DNA of 59,955 nt from Actinomadura kijaniata NBRC 14229 (GTDB taxonomy: Bacteria; Actinomycetota; Actinomycetes; Streptosporangiales; Streptosporangiaceae): assembly GCF_001552175.1 (NCBI RefSeq), contig NZ_BCQR01000060.1, positions 1 to 59,955 on the forward strand, written 5' to 3'. Made by a program: the position numbers and the translations under genes. Below, piece by piece: positions 51,057-59,955 of this stretch (the stretch's first letter is position 1; each line of letters starts with the position of its first letter). Under the pieces are notes generated by a model that made no database searches, had not been told where the DNA came from, and saw only the letters and a program-made list of their open reading frames with translations.

Positions 51057-53525
51057 ATGAAGTCTGTCGATGACCTGCTGAACGAGCTCACCCTGGAGGA
51101 GAAGGCCGCGCAGCTGAGCGGACCGAGTGCGTCCGAACTCGGCCCCAGGCTGGACGCCGCTTCCCAAAAGGGCCAGGACCTCCGGACCGCGCTCGCCGGA
51201 TGCCTCATCGATCTGGCTCCGGACGGGATGGGTCACCTGGGCCTGGGCTGGACGCTGTGCCCCGATCTCGACGCGATGGCGGATTTCATCTCGACGCTGC
51301 AGAAGGCGCTCGCCGAAACCAGCCGCATCCCGATCCCCGCGCTCGTCCACCTCGAAGCCCTCAACGGCGCCGTCATCCCCGGAGCTCCGGCCTACCCCAC
51401 CGCTGTCGCGCAGGCCGCGACCTGGAATCCGGCGCTGATCCGGAAGATGGCCGAGCTCACCCGGGAGCACCTGCTCTCGGCGGGCGTGCGCCACGCGTTG
51501 TCCCCGGTGCTGGATCTGGCCCGCGACCCGCGATGGGGCCGGGTCCATGAGACCTTCGGCGAAGACCCCGATCTGTCCGCCGCGATGGGGGTCGCGTTCG
51601 TCCGCGGCCTGCAGGGCGAGGACCTGCGCGGTGGTGTGGCGGCCTGCGCGAAGCACTTCCTGGGCTATTCGGTCTCGCAGGCCGGCATGAACCTTGCCGC
51701 GGTGCACCTCGGGCGACGGACGCTGCGTGAGGAATACTCCCGTCCCTTCGAGGCGGTCATCCGCGAGGCCGGGATCGCGACGGTCATGAACTCCTACTCC
51801 GAGATCGACGGTGTTCCCGTCGTCGCCGACCCCGACATCCTCACCGCGCTGCTGCGCGACGAACTCGGCTTCGACGGCGCGGTGGTCAGCGACTACGGCT
51901 CGATCGACCATCTGCTCTCGCGCACCCGCCTCGTGGACGGCTTCCCCGAGGGCGCGCGTCTCGCCATCGAGGCCGGGCTCGACATCGAGTTCCCCGACGC
52001 CCGCGGCTACGCGCACCTGCCGGAACTGGTTCGCGGCGGCGAGCTGGACGTCGCCCTTCTCGACCGCGCCACCCGACGCTGCCTGGAGCTCAAGGAACGC
52101 CTCGGGCTCCTGGACGATCTGCTCGGCGTCACCGTCCATCCCGGGTGGAGCGCCCCGGTTCCGGACCGCGACGCCGACCGTGCGACCTCGCGCGCCATGG
52201 CCGGACAGGCCGCGGTTCTGCTCACCAACGACGGCGCACTCCCGCTGGCACCGACGACGCGCCGCATCGCGGTGATCGGCGGGCCCGCCACCGAGGTGCG
52301 CATCCACTACGGCGGATACTCCGGCGTCGCCGCCGCCGAACTCAACACCTCCGTCGCCGAACTCCAGACGCTGATCGCCGACCTGACGGCGGCCGGCGAC
52401 ATCGCCGCGGATGCCCCGACCGCCGTCGGCGGTGAAGGCGATGATCCGGCGAGCGCCGGACTGGACGACGCCATGGGCATGCGGCTCATCCCCACCCCGG
52501 GATTCCCCACCCGGTTCGAGGAGATGGCCCGCGAGGCCGAGCCCGAATCCCGCTCCGTCGCCCAGGCCCTCCAGGAGGCCCTGCCGGACGCCGACGTGGT
52601 CGTCACCGCGGCGGGCGGCCCGGAAGGCACCTCCACCGAGGACGCCGACCGGGCCGCTGAGGCCGCCGTCCAGGCCGACGTCGCCGTCGTCGTGGTCGGA
52701 GAACGCACAGGCTGGGTCGGCGGCATCACCGCCGGAGAGGGGTACGACCGCCAGGAGCTGTGCCTGCCCGGCGACCAGGAACGCCTCATCGAGGCGGCCG
52801 CGGCCACCGGGACTCCCGTCGTCGCCGTCGTCGTCAGCGGCCGCCCGCTCCTGCTCGGCCGGATCGCCGAGCGTTCCGCCGCCGTGCTGTGGGCGCCGCT
52901 GCTCGGCCCCGCCGCCGGGGAGGCGATCGCCGACATCATCACCGGCAGGACGTCACCGAGCGGCCGTCTCCCCGTGTCCTTCCCCGCGTCGATGGGCCAG
53001 ATCCCCGTCTTCCACGGCGCGCGCGCCGGCAGCGGATACGACCGCCTCGGCGGCGCGGACGCCGCGGGCTACATCGACGGATCCGCCCGCCCGCTGTTCT
53101 GCTTCGGCCACGGCCTGACCTACACCGATTTCGAATACGGCGACATCGAACTGGCCACGGCGGAACTCCGAGCCGGAGACGCCGTCGAACTGACCGTCAC
53201 CATCACCAACACCGGCGACCGCGACGGTGAGGAGGTCGTCCAGCTCTACGCGCGAGACGTCCTCGCCTCCACGACCCGGCCCGCGCGGCAACTCCTCGCC
53301 TTCACCCGCGTCGCCGTCGCGGCCGGCGCCTCGCGCCGGGTACGCATGACCGCCCCCGTCAACGCCCTGGCCCTCGTCGACCGCACCGGACGGCTCGTGC
53401 TGGAACCCGGGGAGGTGCAGCTCATGATCGGAGCGAGTTCGTCCGACATCCGGTGCCGCACGTCCGCGCGCATCGTGGGCGCGCTCACCGAGGTCCCGCC
53501 CCACGAGCGCTTCCTCGTGCCCTGA
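51057..53525 (+). CDS. GH3 beta-xylosidase/glucosidase, copy 2
   Basis: Family 3 hydrolase, 822 residues, no signal peptide. The barrel begins LTLEEKAAQLSG and carries LVHLEALNGAVIPGAPAYP, DPRWGRVHETFGEDP, AKHFLGY and the nucleophile Asp 279 in VVSDYGSIDHL. The C-terminal domain (about 390-640) has IAVIGGPATEVRIHYGGYSG and a large charged insertion around 440-530, then WVGGITAGEGYDRQELCLPG with the likely acid/base. A fibronectin-III domain closes it. It is the close paralogue of the edge-cut GH3 at the right end. ATG with AAGGA upstream; probably TetR-controlled. Confidence 0.9.
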   Translation: MKSVDDLLNELTLEEKAAQLSGPSASELGPRLDAASQKGQDLRTALAGCLIDLAPDGMGHLGLGWTLCPDLDAMADFISTLQKALAETSRIPIPALVHLEALNGAVIPGAPAYPTAVAQAATWNPALIRKMAELTREHLLSAGVRHALSPVLDLARDPRWGRVHETFGEDPDLSAAMGVAFVRGLQGEDLRGGVAACAKHFLGYSVSQAGMNLAAVHLGRRTLREEYSRPFEAVIREAGIATVMNSYSEIDGVPVVADPDILTALLRDELGFDGAVVSDYGSIDHLLSRTRLVDGFPEGARLAIEAGLDIEFPDARGYAHLPELVRGGELDVALLDRATRRCLELKERLGLLDDLLGVTVHPGWSAPVPDRDADRATSRAMAGQAAVLLTNDGALPLAPTTRRIAVIGGPATEVRIHYGGYSGVAAAELNTSVAELQTLIADLTAAGDIAADAPTAVGGEGDDPASAGLDDAMGMRLIPTPGFPTRFEEMAREAEPESRSVAQALQEALPDADVVVTAAGGPEGTSTEDADRAAEAAVQADVAVVVVGERTGWVGGITAGEGYDRQELCLPGDQERLIEAAAATGTPVVAVVVSGRPLLLGRIAERSAAVLWAPLLGPAAGEAIADIITGRTSPSGRLPVSFPASMGQIPVFHGARAGSGYDRLGGADAAGYIDGSARPLFCFGHGLTYTDFEYGDIELATAELRAGDAVELTVTITNTGDRDGEEVVQLYARDVLASTTRPARQLLAFTRVAVAAGASRRVRMTAPVNALALVDRTGRLVLEPGEVQLMIGASSSDIRCRTSARIVGALTEVPPHERFLVP

Positions 53526-53669
53526 CCCTCGAAACCTGACGAGTGAGGCCGCGCGTGCCCCGGCCGCCGCATGCCACCCACGCGCCAGCCAGGCGCCCGG
53601 GTGCTGTCGAGGCGGACGCGGGCGACGGCCGGTTCCGGTGCGAGCGGACGTCCACGCCCCGTCCGCGGT

Positions 53670-53682
53670 GATCAAAATGATC
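53670..53682. promoter_or_regulatory. Small dyad before the GH78 gene
   Basis: GATCA-N3-TGATC at 53670-53682, 53 bp before the GH78 start. A possible operator; different from the TetR and LacI motifs. Confidence 0.3.
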
Positions 53683-53734
53683 GGGTCCTGGGAGCGCCGT
53701 GATGTCCGTCCGCTCACCATCAAGGAGTGTCACC

Positions 53735-56224
53735 ATGTCACATGCCTGGCAGGCAGGCTTCATCGCGGCGTCGGCACCCGGCGAGCCGGGGGGCGCGGCG
53801 CCGTACTTCCGGCGCGAGTTCGTCAGCGACGGGCAGCCGCGGCGGGCCACGCTCTACGCGACGGCGCTCGGCATCGTCGAGCCGTACGTCAACGGGACCC
53901 GGGCGGGGGACGAGGTCCTGGCGCCGGGCTGGACGTCCTACCGCCACCGGCTCAGTGTCAGCCGCCACGACGTCACGGAGCTGATCGCACCCGGGGCGAA
54001 CGCGCTGGGCGCGGTCGTCGGCGAGGGGTGGGCGGTCGGCCGTCTCGGCTGGGAGGGCAAACGCGAGCATTACGCCGACCGGCCCGCGTTGTTCCTCCAG
54101 CTCGAGCTGGAGTACGGCGACCGCACCGAGATCATCGGGACGGACCGGAGCTTCACCACCAGCACCGGCGCGGTGCTCGTCAACGGCCTGTACGACGGCG
54201 AGACCTACGACGCGCGCCTGGAACCGGACGGGTGGAACCGGCCCGGATTCGACGACGCTTCCTGGTCGCCGGCGGAGCCGTTCGACTGGGATCCGACGAC
54301 GCTCGTCCTCGGCTCCGCGCCCCCCATCCGGCGCGTCGAGGAACTGCCGCCGGTCGACATCTCGACCAGCCCGAGCGGTAAGACGATCGTGGACTTCGGC
54401 CAGAACATCTCCGGCTGGGTGCGGCTGACGGTCACCGGGGACGCCGGCCGCACCGTCACGCTCCGCCATGCGGAAGTCCTCGTCGAGGGGGAACTGGGCA
54501 CCGAGACCCTGCGCACCGCGGCGGCGACCGATCGCTACATCCTGCGCGGCGAAGCCACGGAGGTGTGGGAGCCGAGGTTCACCTACCACGGTTTCCGGTA
54601 CGTGCAGGTGGACGGCCACCCCGGCGTCCTGGACCGGGAGGACGTCACCGCCGTGGTCGTGCACAGCGACATGCCGCGCACCGGCTGGTTCGAGTCGTCG
54701 CATCCGCTGGTCGACAAGCTGCACGGCAACGTGGTGTGGTCGATGCGGGGCAACTTCGTGGGCGTGCCGACCGACTGCCCCCAGCGGGACGAGCGGCTGG
54801 GCTGGACCGGCGACCTCAACGGGTTCGCGCCCACCGCGGCCTTCCTGCACGACGTCCGGGGCGTGCTCGGCTCCTGGCTGGCCGACCTGGCGGCCGAGCA
54901 GCGGGCGAAGGGCTACGTCCCGTGGGTGGTGCCCGACGTGCTGTCCACGCCGTCACCGCCGACCGCGCTCTGGAGCGACGCGGCGGTGAGCGTGCCCTGG
55001 ACGCTGTACCGCGAGTACGGAGATGCCGAGATCCTGCGCCGGAGCTATGCGTCGATGACCATGTTCGTCCGCGACGTCGAGGAGCGGCTGGACGAGAACG
55101 GGCTCTGGAGCAGCGGGTTCCAGTTCGGGGACTGGCTGGACCCCGATGCCCCCATGGACAACGCCGCAGGCGGTAAGACCGACCGTCACCTCGTGGCCTC
55201 CGCGTACCTGTGCAAGGTCACCCGGGAGATGGCCGAAATCTCTGCCGTGCTCGGCGAGGACGAGGACGCCGCACATTTCACCGCTCTGGCGGAGCGGGTG
55301 CGTGAGGCGTTCCGCCGCGAGTACGTCACCCCGGCGGGACGGGTCGCCGGTGAGACGGCGACGGCCTACGCCCTGGCGATCACCTTCGACATCCTCGACG
55401 CCGACCGGAAGGTCCGGGCCGGTGCCCTGCTGGCGGAGCTGGTGGCCAAGGCCGGGTACCGGATCTCGACCGGCTTCGCCGGGACCCCGCTCGTCCTGCA
55501 CGCGCTCAGCGACACCGGCCACCTGGAGGAGGCGTATCTGCTCCTGTTGGAAACCGGCTGCCCGTCGTTCCTGTACCCGGTCACCATGGGCGCGACGACG
55601 ATCTGGGAGCGCTGGGACGCCATCCGCCCCGACGGAACGATCAATCCCTCCGGCATGACCTCGCTCAACCACTACGCCTTCGGCGCCGTCGCCGACTGGC
55701 TGCACCGCGTGGTCGGCGGACTCGGCGCCGTCGACCCCGGATACCGGAGGATGAGCATCGCCCCCCGGCCCGGTGGCGGTCTCACCCACGCGACCGTTCG
55801 TCACGACACGGTGCACGGCCGCGTCGAGGTGGCCTGGCGCATCACCGGCCGGTGTATGAACGTCGAGGTGACGATCCCTGACGGCACCGAGGCGAAAGTC
55901 GTGCTCCCGCTGCACCCCGGCTCCCTCGTCGTGGACGTGACGGGCGGAAGCCACTCCTGGCGGTACGACCTGCCGGACGGCCATGGTTCCCGTCCCGAGT
56001 ACACCCTGGACACCCCGCTCCGGACGCTCGCCGAGGATCCGGCCGTGTGGCACGCCCTGAGCGAGGTGTTCACCAGGCACTTCCCGGGCATCCCGATCGA
56101 CGGCACCGCCCCCGAGGCCGCGGGCGTGTCCCTCAACACCGTCCTGGGATACCTCCCCGGCGCGTCGGACGAGCTGAAGGCCGACTTCAGCGCCGCCCTC
56201 GCCCGCGGAGAGGGAACCCGTTGA
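53735..56224 (+). CDS. GH78 alpha-L-rhamnosidase
   Basis: Family 78 inverting hydrolase, 829 residues, no signal peptide. N-terminal beta-sandwich domains (ATALGIVEPYVNGTRAGDEV, LAPGWTSYRHRL, VDFGQNISGWVRL) lead to the (alpha/alpha)6 barrel. The conserved TDCPQRDERLGWTGD segment (about 346-360) holds catalytic carboxylates, and FGDWLDP and TTIWERWD supply the rest. A C-terminal sandwich follows. The tail after about 740 (EDPAVWHALSEVFTRHFPGI) is an extra helical segment. It removes terminal rhamnose from rhamnogalacturonan or glycosides. ATG at 53735 with AAGGAG upstream. Confidence 0.92.
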   Translation: MSHAWQAGFIAASAPGEPGGAAPYFRREFVSDGQPRRATLYATALGIVEPYVNGTRAGDEVLAPGWTSYRHRLSVSRHDVTELIAPGANALGAVVGEGWAVGRLGWEGKREHYADRPALFLQLELEYGDRTEIIGTDRSFTTSTGAVLVNGLYDGETYDARLEPDGWNRPGFDDASWSPAEPFDWDPTTLVLGSAPPIRRVEELPPVDISTSPSGKTIVDFGQNISGWVRLTVTGDAGRTVTLRHAEVLVEGELGTETLRTAAATDRYILRGEATEVWEPRFTYHGFRYVQVDGHPGVLDREDVTAVVVHSDMPRTGWFESSHPLVDKLHGNVVWSMRGNFVGVPTDCPQRDERLGWTGDLNGFAPTAAFLHDVRGVLGSWLADLAAEQRAKGYVPWVVPDVLSTPSPPTALWSDAAVSVPWTLYREYGDAEILRRSYASMTMFVRDVEERLDENGLWSSGFQFGDWLDPDAPMDNAAGGKTDRHLVASAYLCKVTREMAEISAVLGEDEDAAHFTALAERVREAFRREYVTPAGRVAGETATAYALAITFDILDADRKVRAGALLAELVAKAGYRISTGFAGTPLVLHALSDTGHLEEAYLLLLETGCPSFLYPVTMGATTIWERWDAIRPDGTINPSGMTSLNHYAFGAVADWLHRVVGGLGAVDPGYRRMSIAPRPGGGLTHATVRHDTVHGRVEVAWRITGRCMNVEVTIPDGTEAKVVLPLHPGSLVVDVTGGSHSWRYDLPDGHGSRPEYTLDTPLRTLAEDPAVWHALSEVFTRHFPGIPIDGTAPEAAGVSLNTVLGYLPGASDELKADFSAALARGEGTR

Positions 56225-56260
56225 ACAGGACTGCCGGGCATCTCCGCGCCCATGAGCGCC

Positions 56261-56288
56261 GGCCCCTGCCGCCGTCACGGTAGGGGCC
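56261..56288 (+). terminator. Hairpin after the GH78 gene
   Basis: GGCCCCT (56261-56267) pairs with AGGGGCC (56282-56288); the 14-base loop can pair further. It starts 37 bp after the stop. The rest of the gap to 56620 is gene-free; an AT-rich patch near 56545-56570 may be the promoter of the GH10 gene. Confidence 0.5.
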
Positions 56289-56620
56289 TGTCTCACAACG
56301 GGTGCGTGGCCGGGCATGACGGCCCGGTTGCCAGGCGGCACGGCGTTCTCTTTCCAGGGCCTGCGATGGCGACAGCCGCGCCGAGCGACGCTGCGGGAGG
56401 TTCGCCGGCTCCCGATCACTGGGATGGCTCCCAAGACCAGAGCCGTGACGGACGGCTCGCAGCCGGGGACGCCGGGGGCGTACTGATGGGCCTGCGCGAC
56501 CGTGAAGTCGACCGGCACGCTCCGGCCATTCCAAAGTGTGGCAGGTGTACAAATTTCGTGTTACGTTCTCCGCACCCAGCCGGGATCCATGTCGGATCAT
56601 GCACCTTCACGGGAGGCACG

Positions 56621-57766
56621 GTGAGGAAACATCCGCTGGCGCCGAACGGCGCGCGGGCTCCCTCGACTCCTTCGACTCCACCGGTCCACCGCCGCCGACG
56701 TACTCGATCAGGAACCCCCCGCCGTCATGGGCTCCGAGGGATCGGCGCGTTCGCGACCGCCACCGCGCTCGCGCTCGCCGCGACCGCGTTCGCGCCGGCC
56801 GCGTCGGCGGACGCCACGGTGCTCAGCCTGCGAGAGCGGGCGGCCAGGTCGGGGATCCTCATCGGCTCCGGGGCGATCAATCCCGCCTACCTCGATGAAC
56901 CCCGGTTCGCGAAGGTGCTCGCGCAGCAGTTCAACAGCCTGTCGCCGGAGAACGAGCTCAAGTGGTCCTTCACCCAGCCGCAGCAGGGCGTCTTCGATTT
57001 CACGAAGCTCGACCGGCTCGTCGCCTTCGCGAAGCGGCACCGCATGGCGGTGAAGGGCCACGGCCTCATCTCCGGCTGCTGCAACCCGGCCTGGCTGGAG
57101 CAGATCCAGGATCCGGACCGGCTGCGCGCCGCGATGACCACCCACTTCAAAACAATCATGACCCGCTACGCGGGAAAGATGGACCGGTGGGACGTCGCCA
57201 CCGAGGTCCTCTCCACCTTCGGCGGCACGGGGCTCGATCAGAACTACTTCTACAGGGTTCTCGGCCCGGACTACCTCGCCGAGACGTTCCGCATCGCGCA
57301 CGCCGCGAACCCCAACGCGAAGTTGTTCCTCAACGAGTCGCTGGTGGAGTACTACCCGGCGAAGCGCCAGGAGCTTTACGACCTGGTGGCCGACCTGGTG
57401 CGAAGGGGCGTACCCATCAGCGGGGTCGGGCTCGAGATGCACGAGACCCACTCCGCGCCCGAGGCCGGCGTGCTCACCGACATCGTGAAGTCCTACAAGG
57501 CGCTCGGACTCGAGGTCGCCATCACGGAGATGGACGTCCACCTGACCCCCCTTCCCGACCACGCCGAGTACAAGCAGCAGGGCGAGATCTATGGTCGCCT
57601 CGTCGACGAGGCACTGAGGGCCGGAGTGCGGGACATCAGCTTCTGGGGATTCACCGACAAGCATGCCTATACCTGGGTCCCTGGTGCGAAGCCGCTGATG
57701 TTCGACGATCGGTACGTTCCGAAACCAGCGTTCTTCGCCACGTGGTCCGCTCTGGCACGTCACTGA
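56621..57766 (+). CDS. Divergent GH10 (xylanase-like) secreted protein
   Basis: Exported family 10 glycoside hydrolase fold, 381 residues. A long basic N-terminus and hydrophobic core (LRGIGAFATATALALAATAF) with ASADA form the signal (about 1-64). The acid/base is Glu 195 in WDVATE and the nucleophile Glu 303 in ITEMD. SPENELKW matches the family substrate motif. Oddities: the Asn normally before the acid/base is Thr; the usual GHxLVWH is GHGLISG; a CC pair follows; GLQxH is GLEMH. The substrate may not be xylan. I chose the GTG at 56621, four bases after GGAGG. Confidence 0.82.
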   Translation: MRKHPLAPNGARAPSTPSTPPVHRRRRTRSGTPRRHGLRGIGAFATATALALAATAFAPAASADATVLSLRERAARSGILIGSGAINPAYLDEPRFAKVLAQQFNSLSPENELKWSFTQPQQGVFDFTKLDRLVAFAKRHRMAVKGHGLISGCCNPAWLEQIQDPDRLRAAMTTHFKTIMTRYAGKMDRWDVATEVLSTFGGTGLDQNYFYRVLGPDYLAETFRIAHAANPNAKLFLNESLVEYYPAKRQELYDLVADLVRRGVPISGVGLEMHETHSAPEAGVLTDIVKSYKALGLEVAITEMDVHLTPLPDHAEYKQQGEIYGRLVDEALRAGVRDISFWGFTDKHAYTWVPGAKPLMFDDRYVPKPAFFATWSALARH

Positions 57767-57823
57767 TTCGTCTCACCCCATGAGCCGGGGCAGGGCCGGT
57801 GTGTTCTCTCGGCGCGAGCTGGC

Positions 57824-57875
57824 GCGGCCTCAGATGATCTAGGTTGCCCGGGGCAACTGATCATTCTGAGGCCGC
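57824..57875. terminator. Long hairpin between convergent GH10 and GH3 genes
   Basis: An outer 11-bp stem (57824-57834 with 57865-57875), a middle TGATC/GATCA (57835-57839 with 57859-57863) and an inner GTTGCCC/GGGCAAC (57843-57849 with 57851-57857) stack into one near-continuous hairpin of about 52 nt. Probably a bidirectional terminator. Confidence 0.7.
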
Positions 57876-57884
57876 GTGCCGGGA

Positions 57885-59955
57885 TCAGGTGAGTATGAGG
57901 GCGGGCACCTCGACCGTCGCCTCGTCGCGGATGTCGGCGCTGGACAGGCCGAGCAGGAAGGTGACGTCGCCGGCTTCCAGCCCGCGTCGGCCGTCCGGCC
58001 ATGTGTAGGCCAGGCGGCCGAGCGGGACGAGGAACTCGAGGGAGGTCGTCGCGTCGGCGGTCAGGTGGGCCCGGGCGAAGTCGACGAGCTGCCGGACGGG
58101 GCGCACGATCGTCGCCGCCTCATCGCGCGCGTACAGCTGGACGACGGCGGTACCGGCGCGCGGGCCGGTGTTCGTCACCGTGGCGAGGACGCGGACATGG
58201 TCGCCCTCGACGCGCACCGTCTCGATCGAGGTGGCGAACGAGGTGTAGGTCAGCCCGTGACCGAACGGGTAGAGCGGGCTGCTGTCGCGCAGGTCGACGT
58301 AGCCGTGCCGGGGCATGGTCGGATGGTCGTAGCCGCTGCCCACGGGATGTCCGTGGTACATCGGCAGCTGCCCGAGGTGACGGGGGAACGTCGAAGGCGT
58401 GCGACCGCCCGGCTCGCTCACGCCGTAGAGGATGTCGGCGATCACCGTTCCGGCGACCGGGCCGAGCAGCGGCGCGAGCAGCATCGCCGCGGAGGCGTCG
58501 TGGACGGCCTCCAGGAGCAGCGGACGGCCGGAGACGACGACGGTGACGACGCGCTTGCCGGCGGCGTGCAGCGCCTGGACCAGCTCGGGCTGGTCGCCCG
58601 GCAGTACGGGGTTGGCGGTCGTCCGCCCCTCGCCCGCGGTGTGATTGCCCACCCAGCCGGTGCGTTCCCCGACAACGGCGATCACCACGTCCACATCGCT
58701 GACGGCGGCCTCGACGGCGGCGGCGTCGATGGCGGGGCTGTCGGCGGTGAGGCTGCCCAGGGCGTGGTGGCGCACGCCGGGGTCGATGGCGCGGATGGCG
58801 TCGAGCACCGTGACGGCCTCGGGATGCAGCCGGCGGGCCCCCTCCTCGAAGACCGGCTCGATCCCGGGCAGCTTCGTCTGGAACAGGTCCGGGAACACCT
58901 CGGGTGAGCCCTGTGCCTGACTGGCGGCGATCCGGTAGATGGCCAGCGGGAACTCGGCGTCGGCGACGGACGAGTAGGAGCCGAAGTGGATGCGGATCTC
59001 GGTCGCGGCGGGCCCGACGACCGCGATCCTGGCGCCGCCGGGCCGCAGCGGCAGGATCCCGTCGTTGGCGAGCAGGGTGCTGGCGGCCGCGGCGACGACA
59101 CGTGCGCGATCCCGTGCCTCAGCGGGCTCCGGTGCCTTCGGCGCCGTCCTCGGTCGCGCCGGACCGACGCCCGGGACGAGGCCGAGCCGGGCCTTGACCT
59201 CCAGCACGCGCGTTACGGCCCGGTCGAGGACCTCCTCCGCGAGGGTCCCGTCCTCGATCACGGTCCGCAGGCCGCTGCTCGTCGGAGCGCTGGGCAGTTC
59301 GACGTCGACCCCGGCGCCCAACGCCTGGGCGGCGGCATGAGCCGGGGTCGGCGCGGTGCGGTAGGTGTTGTACAGCATCGCCATCGAGTCGTAGTCGCTC
59401 ACGACGAGGCCGGTGAAGCCGAGCTGACCGCGGAGCAGGTCGTTCAGGAGCCAGCCGTTGGCGACCGCGGGAATGCCGTCGATCTCGTTGTAGGAGTTCA
59501 TCACCACCGACAGGCCGACCTCGGCGATCGCCCGCCGGAACGGCTCGGCGTGCACGTCGGTGAGCTCCCGTCGACCGAGGTGGGTGGCGGCCTGGTTGAG
59601 AGCGCCGAGTGAGGTGCCGTAGCCCAGGAAATGCTTGCCGGTCGCCAGGATGCCGGACTCGCCGTCATCGCCCTGGACGCCGCGCATGAAGCCGATGCCC
59701 ATCCGCGCGACCAGTTCCGGATCCTCGCCGTACGTCTCGTGGACACGGCCCCACCGCGGATCGCGGGCGAGGTCGAGCACGGGGGAGAAGAGGAGATGGA
59801 TGCCGGCCGAGCGGGCCTGCCGGCCCGCCGTGTCGCCGACCATTCCGCTGATGGCCGGGTCCCAGCTCGCCGCCTGCCCCCAGGCGGTGGGGAACTGGTG
59901 GCCCTGCGGGTGGACCAGGCCGTTGACGCCCTCGGCGTGGACCAGGACGCCGATG
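57885..59955 (-). CDS. GH3 hydrolase, copy 3, 5' end cut by window
   Basis: Family 3 hydrolase whose N-terminus lies beyond the right edge. The frame is open through to base 59955, so the ATG at 59843 is internal: the sequence before it reads IGVLVHAEGVNGLVHPQGHQ and FPTAWGQAASWDP, a typical GH3 N-terminal barrel. DPRWGRVHETYGEDP, GKHFLGY and the nucleophile in VVSDYDSMAML are visible. The C-terminal domain has IAVVGPAATEIRIHFGSYSS and WVGNHTAGEGRTTANPVLPG, and a fibronectin-III domain ends it. It is a paralogue of the GH3 at 51057-53525, with Ser-Asp-Tyr-Asp in place of Ser-Asp-Tyr-Gly. Confidence 0.9.
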   Translation of the reverse strand, partial: IGVLVHAEGVNGLVHPQGHQFPTAWGQAASWDPAISGMVGDTAGRQARSAGIHLLFSPVLDLARDPRWGRVHETYGEDPELVARMGIGFMRGVQGDDGESGILATGKHFLGYGTSLGALNQAATHLGRRELTDVHAEPFRRAIAEVGLSVVMNSYNEIDGIPAVANGWLLNDLLRGQLGFTGLVVSDYDSMAMLYNTYRTAPTPAHAAAQALGAGVDVELPSAPTSSGLRTVIEDGTLAEEVLDRAVTRVLEVKARLGLVPGVGPARPRTAPKAPEPAEARDRARVVAAAASTLLANDGILPLRPGGARIAVVGPAATEIRIHFGSYSSVADAEFPLAIYRIAASQAQGSPEVFPDLFQTKLPGIEPVFEEGARRLHPEAVTVLDAIRAIDPGVRHHALGSLTADSPAIDAAAVEAAVSDVDVVIAVVGERTGWVGNHTAGEGRTTANPVLPGDQPELVQALHAAGKRVVTVVVSGRPLLLEAVHDASAAMLLAPLLGPVAGTVIADILYGVSEPGGRTPSTFPRHLGQLPMYHGHPVGSGYDHPTMPRHGYVDLRDSSPLYPFGHGLTYTSFATSIETVRVEGDHVRVLATVTNTGPRAGTAVVQLYARDEAATIVRPVRQLVDFARAHLTADATTSLEFLVPLGRLAYTWPDGRRGLEAGDVTFLLGLSSADIRDEATVEVPALILT

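Noticed and set aside
57824..57875. The long hairpin as an attachment site or IS inverted repeat
   Set aside because: It has no transposase or integrase nearby, no flanking direct repeats were seen, and it lies between convergent stop codons, so a terminator is simpler.
1..59955. tRNA, rRNA, CRISPR arrays, phage or conjugation genes, biosynthetic PKS/NRPS genes
   Set aside because: I looked for cloverleaf arms with GGTTCGAATCC-type T-loops, spaced repeats and core enzymes and found none.

Overview
The window is very GC-rich, uses many GTG/TTG starts, and carries GAF-ANTAR, LuxR, ECF41 sigma, deazaflavin (F420) oxidoreductase and actinobacterial-type ydaO riboswitch features. That points to a filamentous actinobacterium, probably of the Streptosporangiales (Actinomadura/Nonomuraea-like). 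The genus is inference. No tRNA, rRNA, CRISPR or prophage was seen.

Left part (1-16 kb), housekeeping and stress genes: a cut polysaccharide deacetylase, RecQ, two overlapping ECF41 sigma factors with an FAD oxidoreductase, a LuxR regulator, PAP2 phosphatase, YegP-like protein, truncated haemoglobin, two MFS exporters, an AfsR/LuxR-type ATPase without a DNA-binding domain, a MocR regulator divergent from one exporter, and a secreted amidohydrolase.

Middle part (16-31 kb), cell-envelope and metal genes: an orphan BlaI repressor, a STAS protein, a GAF-ANTAR regulator, a membrane-anchored CHAP protein, a VanY-like M15 peptidase, a secreted alpha/beta hydrolase between two decayed IS5-family remnants, a lipoprotein, a broken DUF3558-like lipoprotein and a VanW protein. 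Two c-di-AMP (ydaO) riboswitches precede the CHAP and M15 genes. One operator, TACTA-N7-TAGTA, recurs upstream of blaI (twice), the CHAP gene (one perfect, one with a mismatch) and vanW. Together these suggest a small BlaI and c-di-AMP controlled wall-remodelling network. Next comes a CsoR repressor divergent from a ferredoxin-reductase-like flavoprotein, with two CsoR-type operators between them, and a His-rich DUF4396 membrane protein.

A short section (31-34.6 kb) holds a nucleotidyltransferase and a MenC/N-succinylamino-acid racemase-like enzyme followed by a GNAT acyltransferase, preceded by a 29-bp palindrome.

Right part (34.9-60 kb), a plant-polysaccharide locus: two GH1, three intact or edge-cut GH3 plus one GH3 pseudogene, a GH2 beta-galactosidase, GH43, GH78 rhamnosidase, a divergent GH10, an MFS sugar transporter, and LacI and TetR regulators. 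Palindromes of the form CTTGCGCGCGCAAG lie before lacI, between the MFS and GH3 genes, and before the second GH1 gene, so they define a likely LacI regulon. A separate dyad sits between tetR and the second GH3 gene.
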